This document shows positions 33,460 through 42,785 of a DNA stretch of 64,000 nucleotides, piece by piece. Positions within the stretch are counted from its first letter, which is position 1. The number at the start of each line of letters is the position of its first letter. The notes beneath the pieces are model-generated. The model had not been told where the DNA came from. It made no database searches and saw only the letters and a list, made by a program, of their open reading frames with translations. Where the stretch lies: assembly GCF_900182645.1 (NCBI RefSeq), contig NZ_FXTA01000002.1, positions 992,001 through 1,056,000 of the forward strand, given 5' to 3'. The translations under genes were made by a program, and so were the position numbers. The DNA is from Flavobacterium resistens (GTDB lineage Bacteria; Bacteroidota; Bacteroidia; Flavobacteriales; Flavobacteriaceae).

Positions 33460-34716
33460 TTATAAGTCGAATTGTTTGATTTTTCGATATAAGGTTCTTT
33501 CAGAAATTCCCAATTCATCGGCAGCAGCTTTACGTTTTCCTTTGTTTTTTTCTAATGATTTTTTGATCATTTCGATTTCCTTTTGTTCCAAACGTAAAAT
33601 TTCTTCCTCTTCGATTGTTTCAGCAAATAAATAATTATCATCCTGCATTTGATAATTGTCTTCACGGCTTGCAGGCGTCATAACTGCTGTTCTTGGTTCT
33701 TCTTCAAAATCAATTTCGCTGTCGTTTTCTTGATTCCCGTATATTTTCTGAATTAAATTTGGATTGATGTCCTGTACTTTTGAAGAACCATTTTTCATTA
33801 GTTCCAGTGTCAGTTTTTTCAAATCATTAAGATCGCTTTTCATATCAAAAAGTACCTTATATAATATGTCTCTTTCTGTACTGAAATCACTTTCTTTTTT
33901 ACTGTCACTAATTACAGAAGGCAAGTTGCTTCCTTCAGCAGGTAAATACGATTGCAAAGTTGCAAGGCTAATATCGCGATTGGTTTCTAAAACAGAAATT
34001 TGTTCTGCAACATTTCGAAGCTGGCGAATATTTCCGCTCCATCTGAATTTTTGCAAAAGCTGAACTGCATCGTCATCTAGTCTTAAAGGCGGCATTTTGT
34101 ATTTATGAGCAAAATCGGCAACAAATTTTCTGAATAATAAATGGATGTCGTCATTTCGTTCACGCAAAGGAGGTAATGTAATTTCTACTGTTGTTAAACG
34201 ATAATATAAATCTTCACGGAATTTTCCTTTTTCGATTGCATTAAATAAATTCACGTTTGTTGCAGCAACAATTCTGACATTCGTTTTTTGAACCTGAGAT
34301 GAACCTACTTTTATGAATTCGCCATTTTCCAAAACACGAAGTAATCTTACCTGAGTTGTCAATGGCAATTCACCAACTTCGTCAAGAAAAATTGTTCCAC
34401 CGTCAGCTACTTCAAAATAACCTTCACGTGTACTTGTTGCACCAGTAAAAGCTCCTTTTTCGTGACCGAAAAGTTCACTGTCAATAGTTCCTTCCGGAAT
34501 TGCGCCACAGTTTACGGCAATATATTTTCCATGCTTTCTATGTGAAAGCGAATGTATAATTCTAGGAATATTTTCTTTACCAACACCACTTTCCCCAGTC
34601 ACCATAACCGAAATATCAGTTGGAGCAACCTGAATGGCTTTTTCGATAGCACGATTTAATTTTGGATCATTTCCAATAATCTCAAATCGTTGTTTTATTG
34701 CTTGAACTGTTTCCAT
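33460..34716 (-). CDS. Sigma-54-dependent transcriptional activator without receiver domain
   Basis: 418 residues. The AAA+ domain starts almost at the N-terminus: Walker A GESGVGKE (41-48), GAFTGA (88-93) that contacts sigma-54, Walker B FLDEVGE (110-116). After an acidic linker (about 270-370) the last 45 residues are a Fis-type HTH (EIEMIKKSLEKNKGKRKAAADELGISERTLYRKI). No response-regulator, GAF or PAS domain precedes the AAA+ core, so activity may be controlled by partners or level. It lies 146 bp downstream of miaB, with locus D repeats between them. Confidence 0.95.
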   Translation of the reverse strand: METVQAIKQRFEIIGNDPKLNRAIEKAIQVAPTDISVMVTGESGVGKENIPRIIHSLSHRKHGKYIAVNCGAIPEGTIDSELFGHEKGAFTGATSTREGYFEVADGGTIFLDEVGELPLTTQVRLLRVLENGEFIKVGSSQVQKTNVRIVAATNVNLFNAIEKGKFREDLYYRLTTVEITLPPLRERNDDIHLLFRKFVADFAHKYKMPPLRLDDDAVQLLQKFRWSGNIRQLRNVAEQISVLETNRDISLATLQSYLPAEGSNLPSVISDSKKESDFSTERDILYKVLFDMKSDLNDLKKLTLELMKNGSSKVQDINPNLIQKIYGNQENDSEIDFEEEPRTAVMTPASREDNYQMQDDNYLFAETIEEEEILRLEQKEIEMIKKSLEKNKGKRKAAADELGISERTLYRKIKQFDL

Positions 34717-34740
34717 ATCGATTTTGTTTCAAGTTTTTAA

Positions 34741-34860
34741 TTGTTTCAGGTTTCAGGTTTTTCAACTTTGACCCTAAACTTTAAAATTTGGCTTATAATT
34801 TTGTTCCAAGTTTGAAGTTACAGAAATAACCTGAAACTTGAAACCTGAAACTTCAAACAA
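34741..34860. repeat. Heptamer-based inverted array (locus D)
   Basis: On the plus strand GTTTCAG occurs twice in tandem near 34746-34760, with GTTTTTC and GTTTCAA-like words around. About 70 bp on, the complementary heptamers CTGAAAC, TTGAAAC, CTGAAAC, TTCAAAC follow in exact 7-nt register (about 34831-34858). It fills most of the gap between miaB and the sigma-54 activator. Confidence 0.8.
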
Positions 34861-34862
34861 TT

Positions 34863-36308
34863 TTAATTCATTTCGCTCAATCCAACCGCTTCACCTTTTA
34901 AGGTTCCAGAAGTACAGCTTGTGATTTTTACGTTTACGAAATCTCCAATTTTGTAATTCTCTTTCGGGAAAACTACCGTTATACTCTGAGAGTTTCTTCC
35001 TGAAAATTCGTCTTTAGATTTTTTAGAAACTTTTTCTACTAAAACTTCAACTGTTTTTCCAACAAATTCTTCACTTCTAAACCAAGCATGTTTTTGTTGT
35101 AAATCGACAATTTCCTGCAATCTTCTTGCTTTGGTTTCTTCTTCAACATCATCTTTCATTTTTCTTCCGGCCAAAGTTCCAGGACGTTCAGAATACGAAT
35201 ACATATAACCGAAATTATATTTCACATATTCCATTAAGCTCATAGTATCTTGGTGGTCTGCTTCAGTTTCTGTTGGGAAACCTGCAATCATATCTTGCGA
35301 AATCGAAGCATCCGGAACAATTGCTCTGATTTTATCAATCAAAGCCATATATTCTTCACGAGAGTGCAGACGATTCATTTCTTTCAAAATTCGGTTACTT
35401 CCAGACTGAACTGGCAAGTGAATGTGTTTACAGATATTTGGATATTTTGCGATAACATGCAAAATACTTTCGTGCATATCCTGAGGATTTGAAGTTGAGA
35501 ATCTGATTCGCATTTTTGGGAAACCAACCGCAACCATTTCCAGCAATTGATCAAAATCAACAGCTGTTGCTTTTTGCATTTCAGAAGCGTTTACGAAATC
35601 TTTCTTCAATCCGCCGCCGTACCAAAGATAGCTATCAACGTTTTGACCTAAAAGTGTAATTTCTTTAAAACCTTTCTCCCAAAGATCTTTGATTTCATTC
35701 ATGATACTTTGAGGTTCACGACTACGCTCACGTCCGCGTGTAAAAGGAACAACGCAAAACGTACACATATTATCGCAACCACGAGTTATAGAAACCAAAG
35801 CGGTAATTCCGTTGCTCATTAAACGAACTGGCGAAATATCTCCGTAAGTTTCTTCTTTGGATAAAATTACATTAATAGCGTCGCGTCCTTCTTCAACTTC
35901 GGCTAATAAATTCGGAAGGTCTTTATAAGCATCAGGACCAACAACAAGGTCGACTATTTTTTCTTCTTCCAAAAACTGACTTTTCAAACGTTCAGCCATA
36001 CAACCCAAAACGCCTACTTTCATTTTAGGATTCGTACGTTTTACCGCATTATATTTTTCTAGACGTTTACGAATCGTTTGTTCGGCCTTATCTCTAATTG
36101 AACAAGTATTTACCAAAACCAAATCAGCTTCTTCTAAAACAGAAGTAGTGTTATATCCTCCGTCAGATAAAATGGAAGCTACAACTTCACTGTCCGAAAA
36201 ATTCATCGCACATCCGTAGCTTTCTATAAATAGTTTTTTAGTATTCTCAGGTTTATTTTCTAAAACAAGACTTTCGCCCTGTTTGCTTTCTTCAATAATC
36301 TTTTCCAT
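34863..36308 (-). CDS. miaB: tRNA-2-methylthio-N6-dimethylallyladenosine synthase MiaB
   Basis: 481 residues. The N-terminal UPF0004 domain has the first [4Fe-4S] cysteines C33, C69 and C103. The radical-SAM motif C178-x3-C182-x2-C185 lies in RGCDNMCTFCVVPFTRG. The C-terminal TRAM domain is about 405-475. All expected cysteines are present. It thiomethylates A37 of tRNAs. MiaB rather than MtaB or RimO is chosen because of the ESYGCAMN start and RGRERSR motif. Confidence 0.96.
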   Translation of the reverse strand: MEKIIEESKQGESLVLENKPENTKKLFIESYGCAMNFSDSEVVASILSDGGYNTTSVLEEADLVLVNTCSIRDKAEQTIRKRLEKYNAVKRTNPKMKVGVLGCMAERLKSQFLEEEKIVDLVVGPDAYKDLPNLLAEVEEGRDAINVILSKEETYGDISPVRLMSNGITALVSITRGCDNMCTFCVVPFTRGRERSREPQSIMNEIKDLWEKGFKEITLLGQNVDSYLWYGGGLKKDFVNASEMQKATAVDFDQLLEMVAVGFPKMRIRFSTSNPQDMHESILHVIAKYPNICKHIHLPVQSGSNRILKEMNRLHSREEYMALIDKIRAIVPDASISQDMIAGFPTETEADHQDTMSLMEYVKYNFGYMYSYSERPGTLAGRKMKDDVEEETKARRLQEIVDLQQKHAWFRSEEFVGKTVEVLVEKVSKKSKDEFSGRNSQSITVVFPKENYKIGDFVNVKITSCTSGTLKGEAVGLSEMN

Positions 36309-36397
36309 TGTAAAAATTCAAAGTGCAAAGATAGGTTAATTGAGATTAATATGACAAGATGGCAGGGAAAGAATTAACAATGTTTTAAAAAATTTAT

Positions 36398-36510
36398 ATT
36401 GCAGATTTTAGATTGTAGATTATAGGTATTTTTTCAATTGATATGTATTGGAGAAAAGTTTAAATACGGTGGTGACAAATCTAAAATCTAAAATCTGTAA
36501 TCTAAAATAA
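36398..36510. repeat. Heptamer-based inverted array (locus C)
   Basis: Left side in exact 7-nt steps: ATTGCAG, ATTTTAG, ATTGTAG, ATTATAG (about 36399-36426). The right side read on the minus strand is ATTTTAG, ATTACAG, ATTTTAG, ATTTTAG (about 36481-36508). It lies in the divergent gap between miaB and topA, upstream of the topA promoter. Confidence 0.85.
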
Positions 36511-36543
36511 AGGAATTTCTCGGTCATAATCATTTAAAATTTA

Positions 36544-36564
36544 TACCTATATATATAATAGGTA
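36544..36564. repeat. Small AT-rich hairpin upstream of topA
   Basis: TACCTAT pairs with ATAGGTA around a 7-nt AT loop, 90 bp before the topA -7 box. It could be a weak terminator or a protein site. Unassigned. Confidence 0.3.
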
Positions 36565-36653
36565 GGATTACAGATAAATCTGCAATTTTGAGAAACATAA
36601 TATTAAAATAACTCAAAAATGCACCGATAAGGTTAATATTTAAAAAAAATAGA

Positions 36654-36661
36654 TACTTTTG
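36654..36661 (+). promoter_or_regulatory. -7 box TACTTTTG of topA
   Basis: An exact TAnnTTTG match, 18 bp before ATG 36680. An in-frame TTG at 36659 lies inside this box and is therefore not the start. Confidence 0.65.
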
Positions 36662-36679
36662 TTGCAGAAAATAAGAGCA

Positions 36680-39196
36680 ATGGCAAAGAATTTAGTTATA
36701 GTGGAGTCACCTGCAAAGGCGAAAACGATCGAGAAATTTCTCGGAAGCGATTTTCAGGTGGAGTCAAGTTATGGTCACATAGCCGACTTACCATCAAAGG
36801 AAATAGGAGTAGATGTAGAGAATGGTTTTAAACCTAAATATGAAGTTTCTCCGGATAAAAAAGCCTTGGTAAGTAAACTTAAAACACTATCTAAGAATGC
36901 TGAAACGGTTTGGTTAGCATCCGATGAGGACCGCGAGGGAGAGGCTATTTCATGGCACTTGGCGGAAGAATTAAAATTGGATACAAAAAAAACTAAACGA
37001 ATTGTTTTTCACGAGATTACAAAATCTGCGATACTTAAAGCAATTGATAATCCAAGAGAAATCGATTATAATTTAGTAAATGCTCAGCAAGCACGTCGTG
37101 TTTTAGACCGTTTAGTGGGTTATGAATTATCTCCGGTTTTATGGAGAAAAATCAAAGGCGGACTATCTGCCGGACGTGTACAATCAGTTTCAGTTCGTTT
37201 AATTGTAGAGAGAGAACGTGAAATCCAAAGTTTTAATGCAGTTGCAACTTACTCTATTGTTGCAGAATTTGTAAATGAAGCTGGAAAAGCTTTCAAAGCA
37301 AAACTTCCAAAAAACTTCAATACTAAAAAAGAAGCCGAAGATTTTTTAAATAAAAACATCGGTTCTAAATATAAGGTAGCTGATTTAGAAACTAAACCTA
37401 CCAAAAAATCGCCAACAGCACCTTTTACAACGTCTACGTTACAACAGGAAGCAGCAAGAAAATTATACTTGCCAGTTGGAATCACAATGCAGTTAGCACA
37501 GCGTTTATACGAAGCCGGACTTATTACTTATATGAGAACGGACTCGGTGAATCTTTCAAAAGATGCAATGGATGCTGCTGAAGCTGAAATTATAAAATCT
37601 TACGGAAAAGAATTCTCAAAACCGAGAACTTTTGCAAACAAAAGCAAAGGAGCACAAGAAGCGCACGAAGCAATTCGTCCTACTGATATGTCGCGTCATA
37701 GTGTAAATATCGATCGTGATCAGGCTCGTTTGTATGATTTGATCTGGAAAAGAACTTTGGCTTCGCAAATGAGCGACGCGCAGTTAGAAAGAACAAACGT
37801 AAAAATTGAAGCCGATAATCACAATGAAGTTTTTACAGCTTCTGGTGAAGTGTTGCTTTTTGAAGGTTTCTTAAAAGTTTACTTGGAAGGACATGATGAT
37901 GATGAGGAAGAACAAGAAGGAATGCTTCCTGCTTTAAAAGTAAACGAAAAATTGGCTAACAACTATATTACAGCCACAGAACGATATTCAAGACCGCCGG
38001 CACGTTATACTGAGGCTTCTTTAGTTAAAAAACTAGAAGAACTTGGAATTGGACGTCCTTCTACTTATGCACCAACCATTTCAACAATCATCAACAGAAA
38101 TTATGTTGAAAAAGGAACTTTGGAAGGTCAGGAGCGTAATTATACACAGCTTACTTTGCAAAACAGTAAAGTAGGAGAGAAGGTTTTAAAAGAAAACACA
38201 GGTTCTGATAAAGGAAAATTAGTTCCGACAGATATAGGAACAATTGTTACTGATTTCTTAGTTAAAAACTTCGGAAACATTCTTGATTACAATTTTACTG
38301 CAAAAGTAGAGCAGGATTTTGACGAAATTGCCGAAGGAAATATTGACTGGGCAAAAATGATGCAGGATTTCTACAATCAGTTTCATCCAAATGTAAAAGA
38401 AGTTGAGGCAAATGCGGAACGCGAAAGCGGTGAAAGAATTCTTGGTAAAGATGCTGACGGAAGACAAGTTTCTGTTCGTTTAGGAAAATTTGGGCCGATG
38501 GCTCAAATTGGAGAAGCAGACGACGAAGATAAAAAGTTTGCCAGCTTAATGGCAGATCAAAATATTGGAAACATTACACTTGAAGAAGCTTTAAATTTAT
38601 TTTTGCTTCCTAAAAGTTTAGGTGATTATAAAGGAGAAGAAGTTGAAGTAAGTAATGGACGTTATGGTCCTTATGTTCGTCACGGAAGTGTCTTTATTTC
38701 GTTGCCAAGAGGAGAGGATCCTTTAGGTGTTTCTAAAGAAAGAGCTCAGGAATTAATTGATGAGAAAGCACTAGCTGATGCGCCAATTGCTGTATATAAA
38801 GGAGAAGCAGTTCAAAAAGGTGTAGGACGTTTTGGTCCGTTCATCAAATGGAATGGCCTTTTTGTAAATGTGAGCAAAAAATACAATTTTGATAATTTAT
38901 CTCAGGCTGATGTTGAGGAATTGATTGAAGATAAATTGCAGAAGAACATTGATAAAGTGCTTCACAATTGGGAAGAAGAAGGAATTTTGGTTGAAAAAGC
39001 ACGCTGGGGCCGATCTGTTATTACAAAAGGTAAAATCAAAATCGAACTAAGTAAAGATGTTGATGCCACAAAATTGACATTGGCTCAGGTTCAGGAAATG
39101 ATTGCAGCAAAAACTCCGGCTAAAAAAGCTACGGCAAAAAAAACAACAACAGCAAAGAAAGCTCCGGCTAAAAAAGCAGCAGCTAAAAAGAAATAA
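36680..39196 (+). CDS. topA: DNA topoisomerase I
   Basis: 838 residues from ATG 36680 (MAKNLVIVESPAKAKTIEKF). The Toprim domain starts at once, with SDEDREGEAISWH (D-x-D). The active-site Tyr is in LITYMRTDSVN. HEAIRPT is the conserved loop. The C-terminal region has topoisomerase C-repeat units (VSVRLGKFGPMAQIG, VEVSNGRYGPYVRHG, GVGRFGPFIKW) instead of zinc-finger cysteines. A Lys/Ala-rich tail (PAKKATAKK...) follows, common in this group. Relaxes negative supercoils. First gene of a plus-strand run leading to gldK-O. Confidence 0.97.
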   Translation: MAKNLVIVESPAKAKTIEKFLGSDFQVESSYGHIADLPSKEIGVDVENGFKPKYEVSPDKKALVSKLKTLSKNAETVWLASDEDREGEAISWHLAEELKLDTKKTKRIVFHEITKSAILKAIDNPREIDYNLVNAQQARRVLDRLVGYELSPVLWRKIKGGLSAGRVQSVSVRLIVEREREIQSFNAVATYSIVAEFVNEAGKAFKAKLPKNFNTKKEAEDFLNKNIGSKYKVADLETKPTKKSPTAPFTTSTLQQEAARKLYLPVGITMQLAQRLYEAGLITYMRTDSVNLSKDAMDAAEAEIIKSYGKEFSKPRTFANKSKGAQEAHEAIRPTDMSRHSVNIDRDQARLYDLIWKRTLASQMSDAQLERTNVKIEADNHNEVFTASGEVLLFEGFLKVYLEGHDDDEEEQEGMLPALKVNEKLANNYITATERYSRPPARYTEASLVKKLEELGIGRPSTYAPTISTIINRNYVEKGTLEGQERNYTQLTLQNSKVGEKVLKENTGSDKGKLVPTDIGTIVTDFLVKNFGNILDYNFTAKVEQDFDEIAEGNIDWAKMMQDFYNQFHPNVKEVEANAERESGERILGKDADGRQVSVRLGKFGPMAQIGEADDEDKKFASLMADQNIGNITLEEALNLFLLPKSLGDYKGEEVEVSNGRYGPYVRHGSVFISLPRGEDPLGVSKERAQELIDEKALADAPIAVYKGEAVQKGVGRFGPFIKWNGLFVNVSKKYNFDNLSQADVEELIEDKLQKNIDKVLHNWEEEGILVEKARWGRSVITKGKIKIELSKDVDATKLTLAQVQEMIAAKTPAKKATAKKTTTAKKAPAKKAAAKKK

Positions 39197-39210
39197 TTTA
39201 AGTACAATAA

Positions 39211-40362
39211 ATGGAATTTGATTTTCTAGAACCAGTTAACGACGGAATTGTAAATTTTATCAATTCGTTGTCTTCTCAAGAATTGGGTAGTAAAATAGTT
39301 TTGCATACCCACGATCAATTTCCTGATTTAAGTAAAATAAATATTGCCATTATTGGTGTTTTAGAGGACAGACGAAACATTAATATGGTAAATGAAGTTA
39401 ATCTGACTGCAATTCGTAAGAAGCTTTATGGTATGTTTCCTGGTAATTGGGACGCATCTATTGCAGATCTAGGTGATATTCTGGCTGGAGATTCAGTTGA
39501 TGATACTTATTTTGCACTTAAAAAAGTTGTAGCTTCTTTAATTAAAAATAAAATCATTCCTATAGTCCTAGGAGGTTCTCAGGATTTAACATATGCTTTG
39601 TATCGCGCTTATGACGATTTGGAGCAAATGGTAAATTTGGTTTCGGTAGACAACCGATTTGATTTTGGTAAAGAAAATGAATCAGTTTCGGCTAATTCCT
39701 ATTTGACCAAAATCATTATAGATGAACCAAATAACCTGTTTAATTATTGTAATATAGGATATCAAACCTATTATAATTCTCAGGAAGAAATTGATTTGAT
39801 CGAAAAACTATTTTTTGATGCTTACCGATTAGGAGAAATTTCAACTAATATTGCATTGGCGGAACCTGTTTTTAGAGATGCAGATTTGGTTAGTATTGAT
39901 TTGAGTTCTGTAAAGTCTTCAGAATCAGGAAATTTAGTTTCATTTGAACCAAATGGTTTTAATGGAAAGGAGATTTGTTCTTTAGCAAGATATTCAGGAA
40001 TCAGTGATAAAGTTTCCGCATTCGGAATTTTTAATCATAATAGTACGGTGCATGAAGCTGTATTAATAGCACAAATAGTTTGGTATTTTATTGAGGGGTA
40101 TCACTATCGTTCAAAAGAATATCCATTTGGAAGCCGAACAAATTATTTGAAATATATTGTTCCTTTAGAAGAAGAGGAGCTTATTTTTTACAAAAGTGAT
40201 AAAACAGATCGTTGGTGGATCGAAATTCCATTTGTTTCAAATGGTAGCAATAAATTGAAAAGAAATACGTTATTACCGTGTTCATACGACGAATATTTAT
40301 GCGCCTGCAATCAAGAATTGCCAGAAAGATGGTGGAAAGCACAGCGAAAAAATGCTTTGTAG
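39211..40362 (+). CDS. Arginase/formimidoylglutamase-fold protein with altered metal sites
   Basis: 383 residues. The ureohydrolase fold is recognisable (IAIIGVLEDRRN, KIIPIVLGGSQDLTYALYRA, NLVSVDNRFDFG, DLVSIDLSSVK). The metal ligands are changed. GGDHS is GGSQD, DAHxD is DNRFD, and SxDxDxxDP is SIDLSSVKS. It is therefore probably not an active arginase. It follows topA by 14 bp and precedes gldK. I recall that this gene sits beside gldK in many Flavobacterium genomes. A scaffolding or regulatory role is possible. It has no signal peptide. Confidence 0.8.
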   Translation: MEFDFLEPVNDGIVNFINSLSSQELGSKIVLHTHDQFPDLSKINIAIIGVLEDRRNINMVNEVNLTAIRKKLYGMFPGNWDASIADLGDILAGDSVDDTYFALKKVVASLIKNKIIPIVLGGSQDLTYALYRAYDDLEQMVNLVSVDNRFDFGKENESVSANSYLTKIIIDEPNNLFNYCNIGYQTYYNSQEEIDLIEKLFFDAYRLGEISTNIALAEPVFRDADLVSIDLSSVKSSESGNLVSFEPNGFNGKEICSLARYSGISDKVSAFGIFNHNSTVHEAVLIAQIVWYFIEGYHYRSKEYPFGSRTNYLKYIVPLEEEELIFYKSDKTDRWWIEIPFVSNGSNKLKRNTLLPCSYDEYLCACNQELPERWWKAQRKNAL

Positions 40363-40557
40363 AAGAAAATTTCAATTAAAATCTTAATTTTTTAAAATTT
40401 TAAAAAATTATTTAAGAAATATTAATAAGAAGTAGATTACATATTATAAAATTTGATGTTTTTGGTCGATTTTTTACGTTAGTTTATCGATGAAATATTT
40501 TTTTTTTATTTTATTTAACATTATTTTTGAACGGTAAAATAAAATTCGCAAGTAGTA

Positions 40558-40588
40558 TTGTTTTTTAGATAAATAATAAATACGTTTA
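40558..40588 (+). promoter_or_regulatory. Candidate promoter of the gldKLMN operon
   Basis: TTG at 40558-40560 and TACGTTTA at 40581-40588 with 20 bp between, near the Bacteroidota -33/-7 pattern (TTG, about 20 nt, TAnnTTTG). It is 37 bp before the gldK start, in a 262-bp gap with no other gene. Confidence 0.5.
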
Positions 40589-40624
40589 CGGACTTTTAAT
40601 AATGAATAGATAATCCAAATTTAT

Positions 40625-42028
40625 ATGAAGAAGTTTATTGCATTTGCAGCAATGTTAACACTAGTAATTGGCTGTGGTAAGTCAGGTGACAAAGGTGAAT
40701 TAGTTGGTGTTACAGGAGGGAAATGGCATCCTGAAAAACCTTATGGAATGACTTTGGTTCCAGGCGGATCTTTTATTATGGGTAAATCTGATGCTGACTT
40801 AGCTAATGTAGAAGATGCTCCAACTAAAACGGTAACAGTTCGTTCGTTCTATATGGATGAAACTGAGATCACTAATAGCGAGTATCGTCAGTTTGTGGAG
40901 TGGGTAAAAGACTCTACAATGAGAGTTCGTTTAGCAATTTTGGCAGATGAAACTGGTCAAAAAGCTACAGGTGATGGTAAAGGTAAAAAAGGCGGCAGTA
41001 TTGCTGATTATGCATTTAATGATTCTGAGCCAGATAAAATGACGGCTTATGATAAATATATGTATGATAACTACTACAGTGTAGGAACAAAAGATGATCC
41101 ATATGCTGGTAGAAAATTAAACAAAAAAGTAAAGTTAATTAAAGATACGAAAGCTTATCCAGATGAATATTACACTGAAGTAATGGACTCTATGTATTTG
41201 CCAATTGAAGAATCTTACAATGGTTTGAGAACAATTGATGTAAATAAATTGAAATTCCGTTATTCTTGGATGGATATTCAGGCTGCAGCAAAAGCTAAAG
41301 TAGGAAAAAGAAAAGATTTCGTTAAAACGGAACAAGTAAGTGTTTATCCTGATACTACAGTTTGGATTAAAGATTTCGCTTATTCATATAATGAGCCAAT
41401 GCATAATGATTACTTCTGGCATAAAGCTTACGGTGATTATCCTGTAGTAGGTGTTACTTGGAAACAAGCAAAAGCTTTCTGTGCTTGGAGAACTTTAAAC
41501 AAAAACAGTTATATTAAATCTAAGAAAAAAGGACGTGACTTAGTAAATGCTTTCAGATTGCCAACAGAGGCTGAATGGGAGTATGCTGCAAGAGGAGGTC
41601 TGGAATCAGCAACTTACCCATGGGGAGGTCCTTACACTAAGAGTGATAGAGGTTGTTTCATGGCAAACTTCAAACCAAGCAGAGGAGATTATGCTGCTGA
41701 TGAAGCGTTATACACAGTTGAAGCAAAGTCTTATGAGGTAAATGGTTATGGTTTATATAATATGGCAGGAAACGTTTCAGAATGGACGGATTCAGCTTAC
41801 AATCCAAATGCATACGAATATGTTTCTACAATGAACCCAAATGTTATTGACGGAAACAATCAAAGAAAAGTAGTTCGTGGAGGATCTTGGAAAGATGTTG
41901 CTTACTTCCTACAGGTAAGTACTCGTGATCACGAATATGCTGATTCAGCTAGAAGTTATATTGGTTTCAGAACTGTACAAGATTACATGGGAACTCAAGT
42001 AACAGGAAGCAGTAAAAAAAGAAAGTAA
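40625..42028 (+). CDS. gldK: Gliding/T9SS lipoprotein GldK
   Basis: 467 residues. The lipoprotein signal is MKKFIAFAAMLTLVIGC, with the lipid on Cys17. The rest is an FGE-sulfatase (formylglycine-generating enzyme-like) domain: GMTLVPGGSFIMG, FYMDETEITNSEYRQF, YPVVGVTWKQAKAFCAWR, FRLPTEAEWEYAARGG, VVRGGSWKD. GldK forms the outer-membrane ring with GldN in the type IX secretion / gliding machinery. The catalytic cysteines of true FGE are not kept, as expected for GldK. First gene of gldKLMN. Confidence 0.97.
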   Translation: MKKFIAFAAMLTLVIGCGKSGDKGELVGVTGGKWHPEKPYGMTLVPGGSFIMGKSDADLANVEDAPTKTVTVRSFYMDETEITNSEYRQFVEWVKDSTMRVRLAILADETGQKATGDGKGKKGGSIADYAFNDSEPDKMTAYDKYMYDNYYSVGTKDDPYAGRKLNKKVKLIKDTKAYPDEYYTEVMDSMYLPIEESYNGLRTIDVNKLKFRYSWMDIQAAAKAKVGKRKDFVKTEQVSVYPDTTVWIKDFAYSYNEPMHNDYFWHKAYGDYPVVGVTWKQAKAFCAWRTLNKNSYIKSKKKGRDLVNAFRLPTEAEWEYAARGGLESATYPWGGPYTKSDRGCFMANFKPSRGDYAADEALYTVEAKSYEVNGYGLYNMAGNVSEWTDSAYNPNAYEYVSTMNPNVIDGNNQRKVVRGGSWKDVAYFLQVSTRDHEYADSARSYIGFRTVQDYMGTQVTGSSKKRK

Positions 42029-42085
42029 ATTATAATTAAATTCAATAACCAACAAATCTATTTTAAAACCTAAAAAAAAAGTATT

Positions 42086-42733
42086 ATGGCATTATTAAGT
42101 AAAAAAGCAATGAATTTCGCTTATGGTATGGGAGCGGCAGTAGTAATTATTGGAGCTTTATTCAAAATTACTCACTTTGAAATTGGGCCATTGACAGGAA
42201 CATTGATGCTTTCTGTTGGATTAGTTACAGAAGCGTTAATCTTTGCACTTTCTGCTTTCGAACCAGTTGATGATGAGTTAGATTGGACTCTTGTTTACCC
42301 AGAATTAGCTAACGGACAAGCTAGAAAAAAAGAAGCTAAAGCTGATACTCCAACTGATGCTCAAGGATTATTATCTCAAAAATTAGATTCATTATTAAAA
42401 GAAGCTAAAATTGATGGTGAATTAATGTCAAGCTTAGGAAACTCTATCAAAAATTTCGAAGGTGCTGCTAAAGCAATCTCTCCAACAGTTGATTCAATTG
42501 CAGGACAAAAGAAATATGCTGAAGAAATGTCTATGGCTGCTGCACAAATGGAATCATTAAACAGTTTATATAAAGTACAATTAGAAAGCGCTTCAAGAAA
42601 CGCACAAGCTAATAGTGAAATCGCTGAAAATGCTGCTAAATTAAAAGAGCAAATGCAATCTATGACTGCTAATATTGCTTCTTTAAACAGCGTTTATGGT
42701 GGAATGCTTTCTGCAATGAGTAACAAAGGATAA
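42086..42733 (+). CDS. gldL: Gliding motor protein GldL
   Basis: 215 residues with two N-terminal TM helices (AMNFAYGMGAAVVIIGALFKI, and LTGTLMLSVGLVTEALIFALS), with E in the second. A long coiled-coil cytoplasmic tail follows. GldL with GldM forms the proton-motive-force-driven motor of the T9SS, related to ExbB/MotA-type rotors. The glutamate in TM2 (VTEALIF) is the proposed proton site. Standard length. Confidence 0.96.
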   Translation: MALLSKKAMNFAYGMGAAVVIIGALFKITHFEIGPLTGTLMLSVGLVTEALIFALSAFEPVDDELDWTLVYPELANGQARKKEAKADTPTDAQGLLSQKLDSLLKEAKIDGELMSSLGNSIKNFEGAAKAISPTVDSIAGQKKYAEEMSMAAAQMESLNSLYKVQLESASRNAQANSEIAENAAKLKEQMQSMTANIASLNSVYGGMLSAMSNKG

Positions 42734-42785
42734 TTAGTTTTTAACTATTATATTAAAATTATTAATAAGAACTAATTAGAAAAAA

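Noticed and set aside
34741..34860. CRISPR array
   Set aside because: Repeats are 7 nt with no spacers, and are inverted, not direct.
36659..36682. TTG start for topA with eight extra residues
   Set aside because: The TTG lies in the -7 box TACTTTTG and homologous proteins begin MAKNLVIVESPAKA, so ATG 36680 is used.
39211..40362. Functional arginase or formimidoylglutamase
   Set aside because: Key metal-binding residues are changed, so only the fold is claimed.
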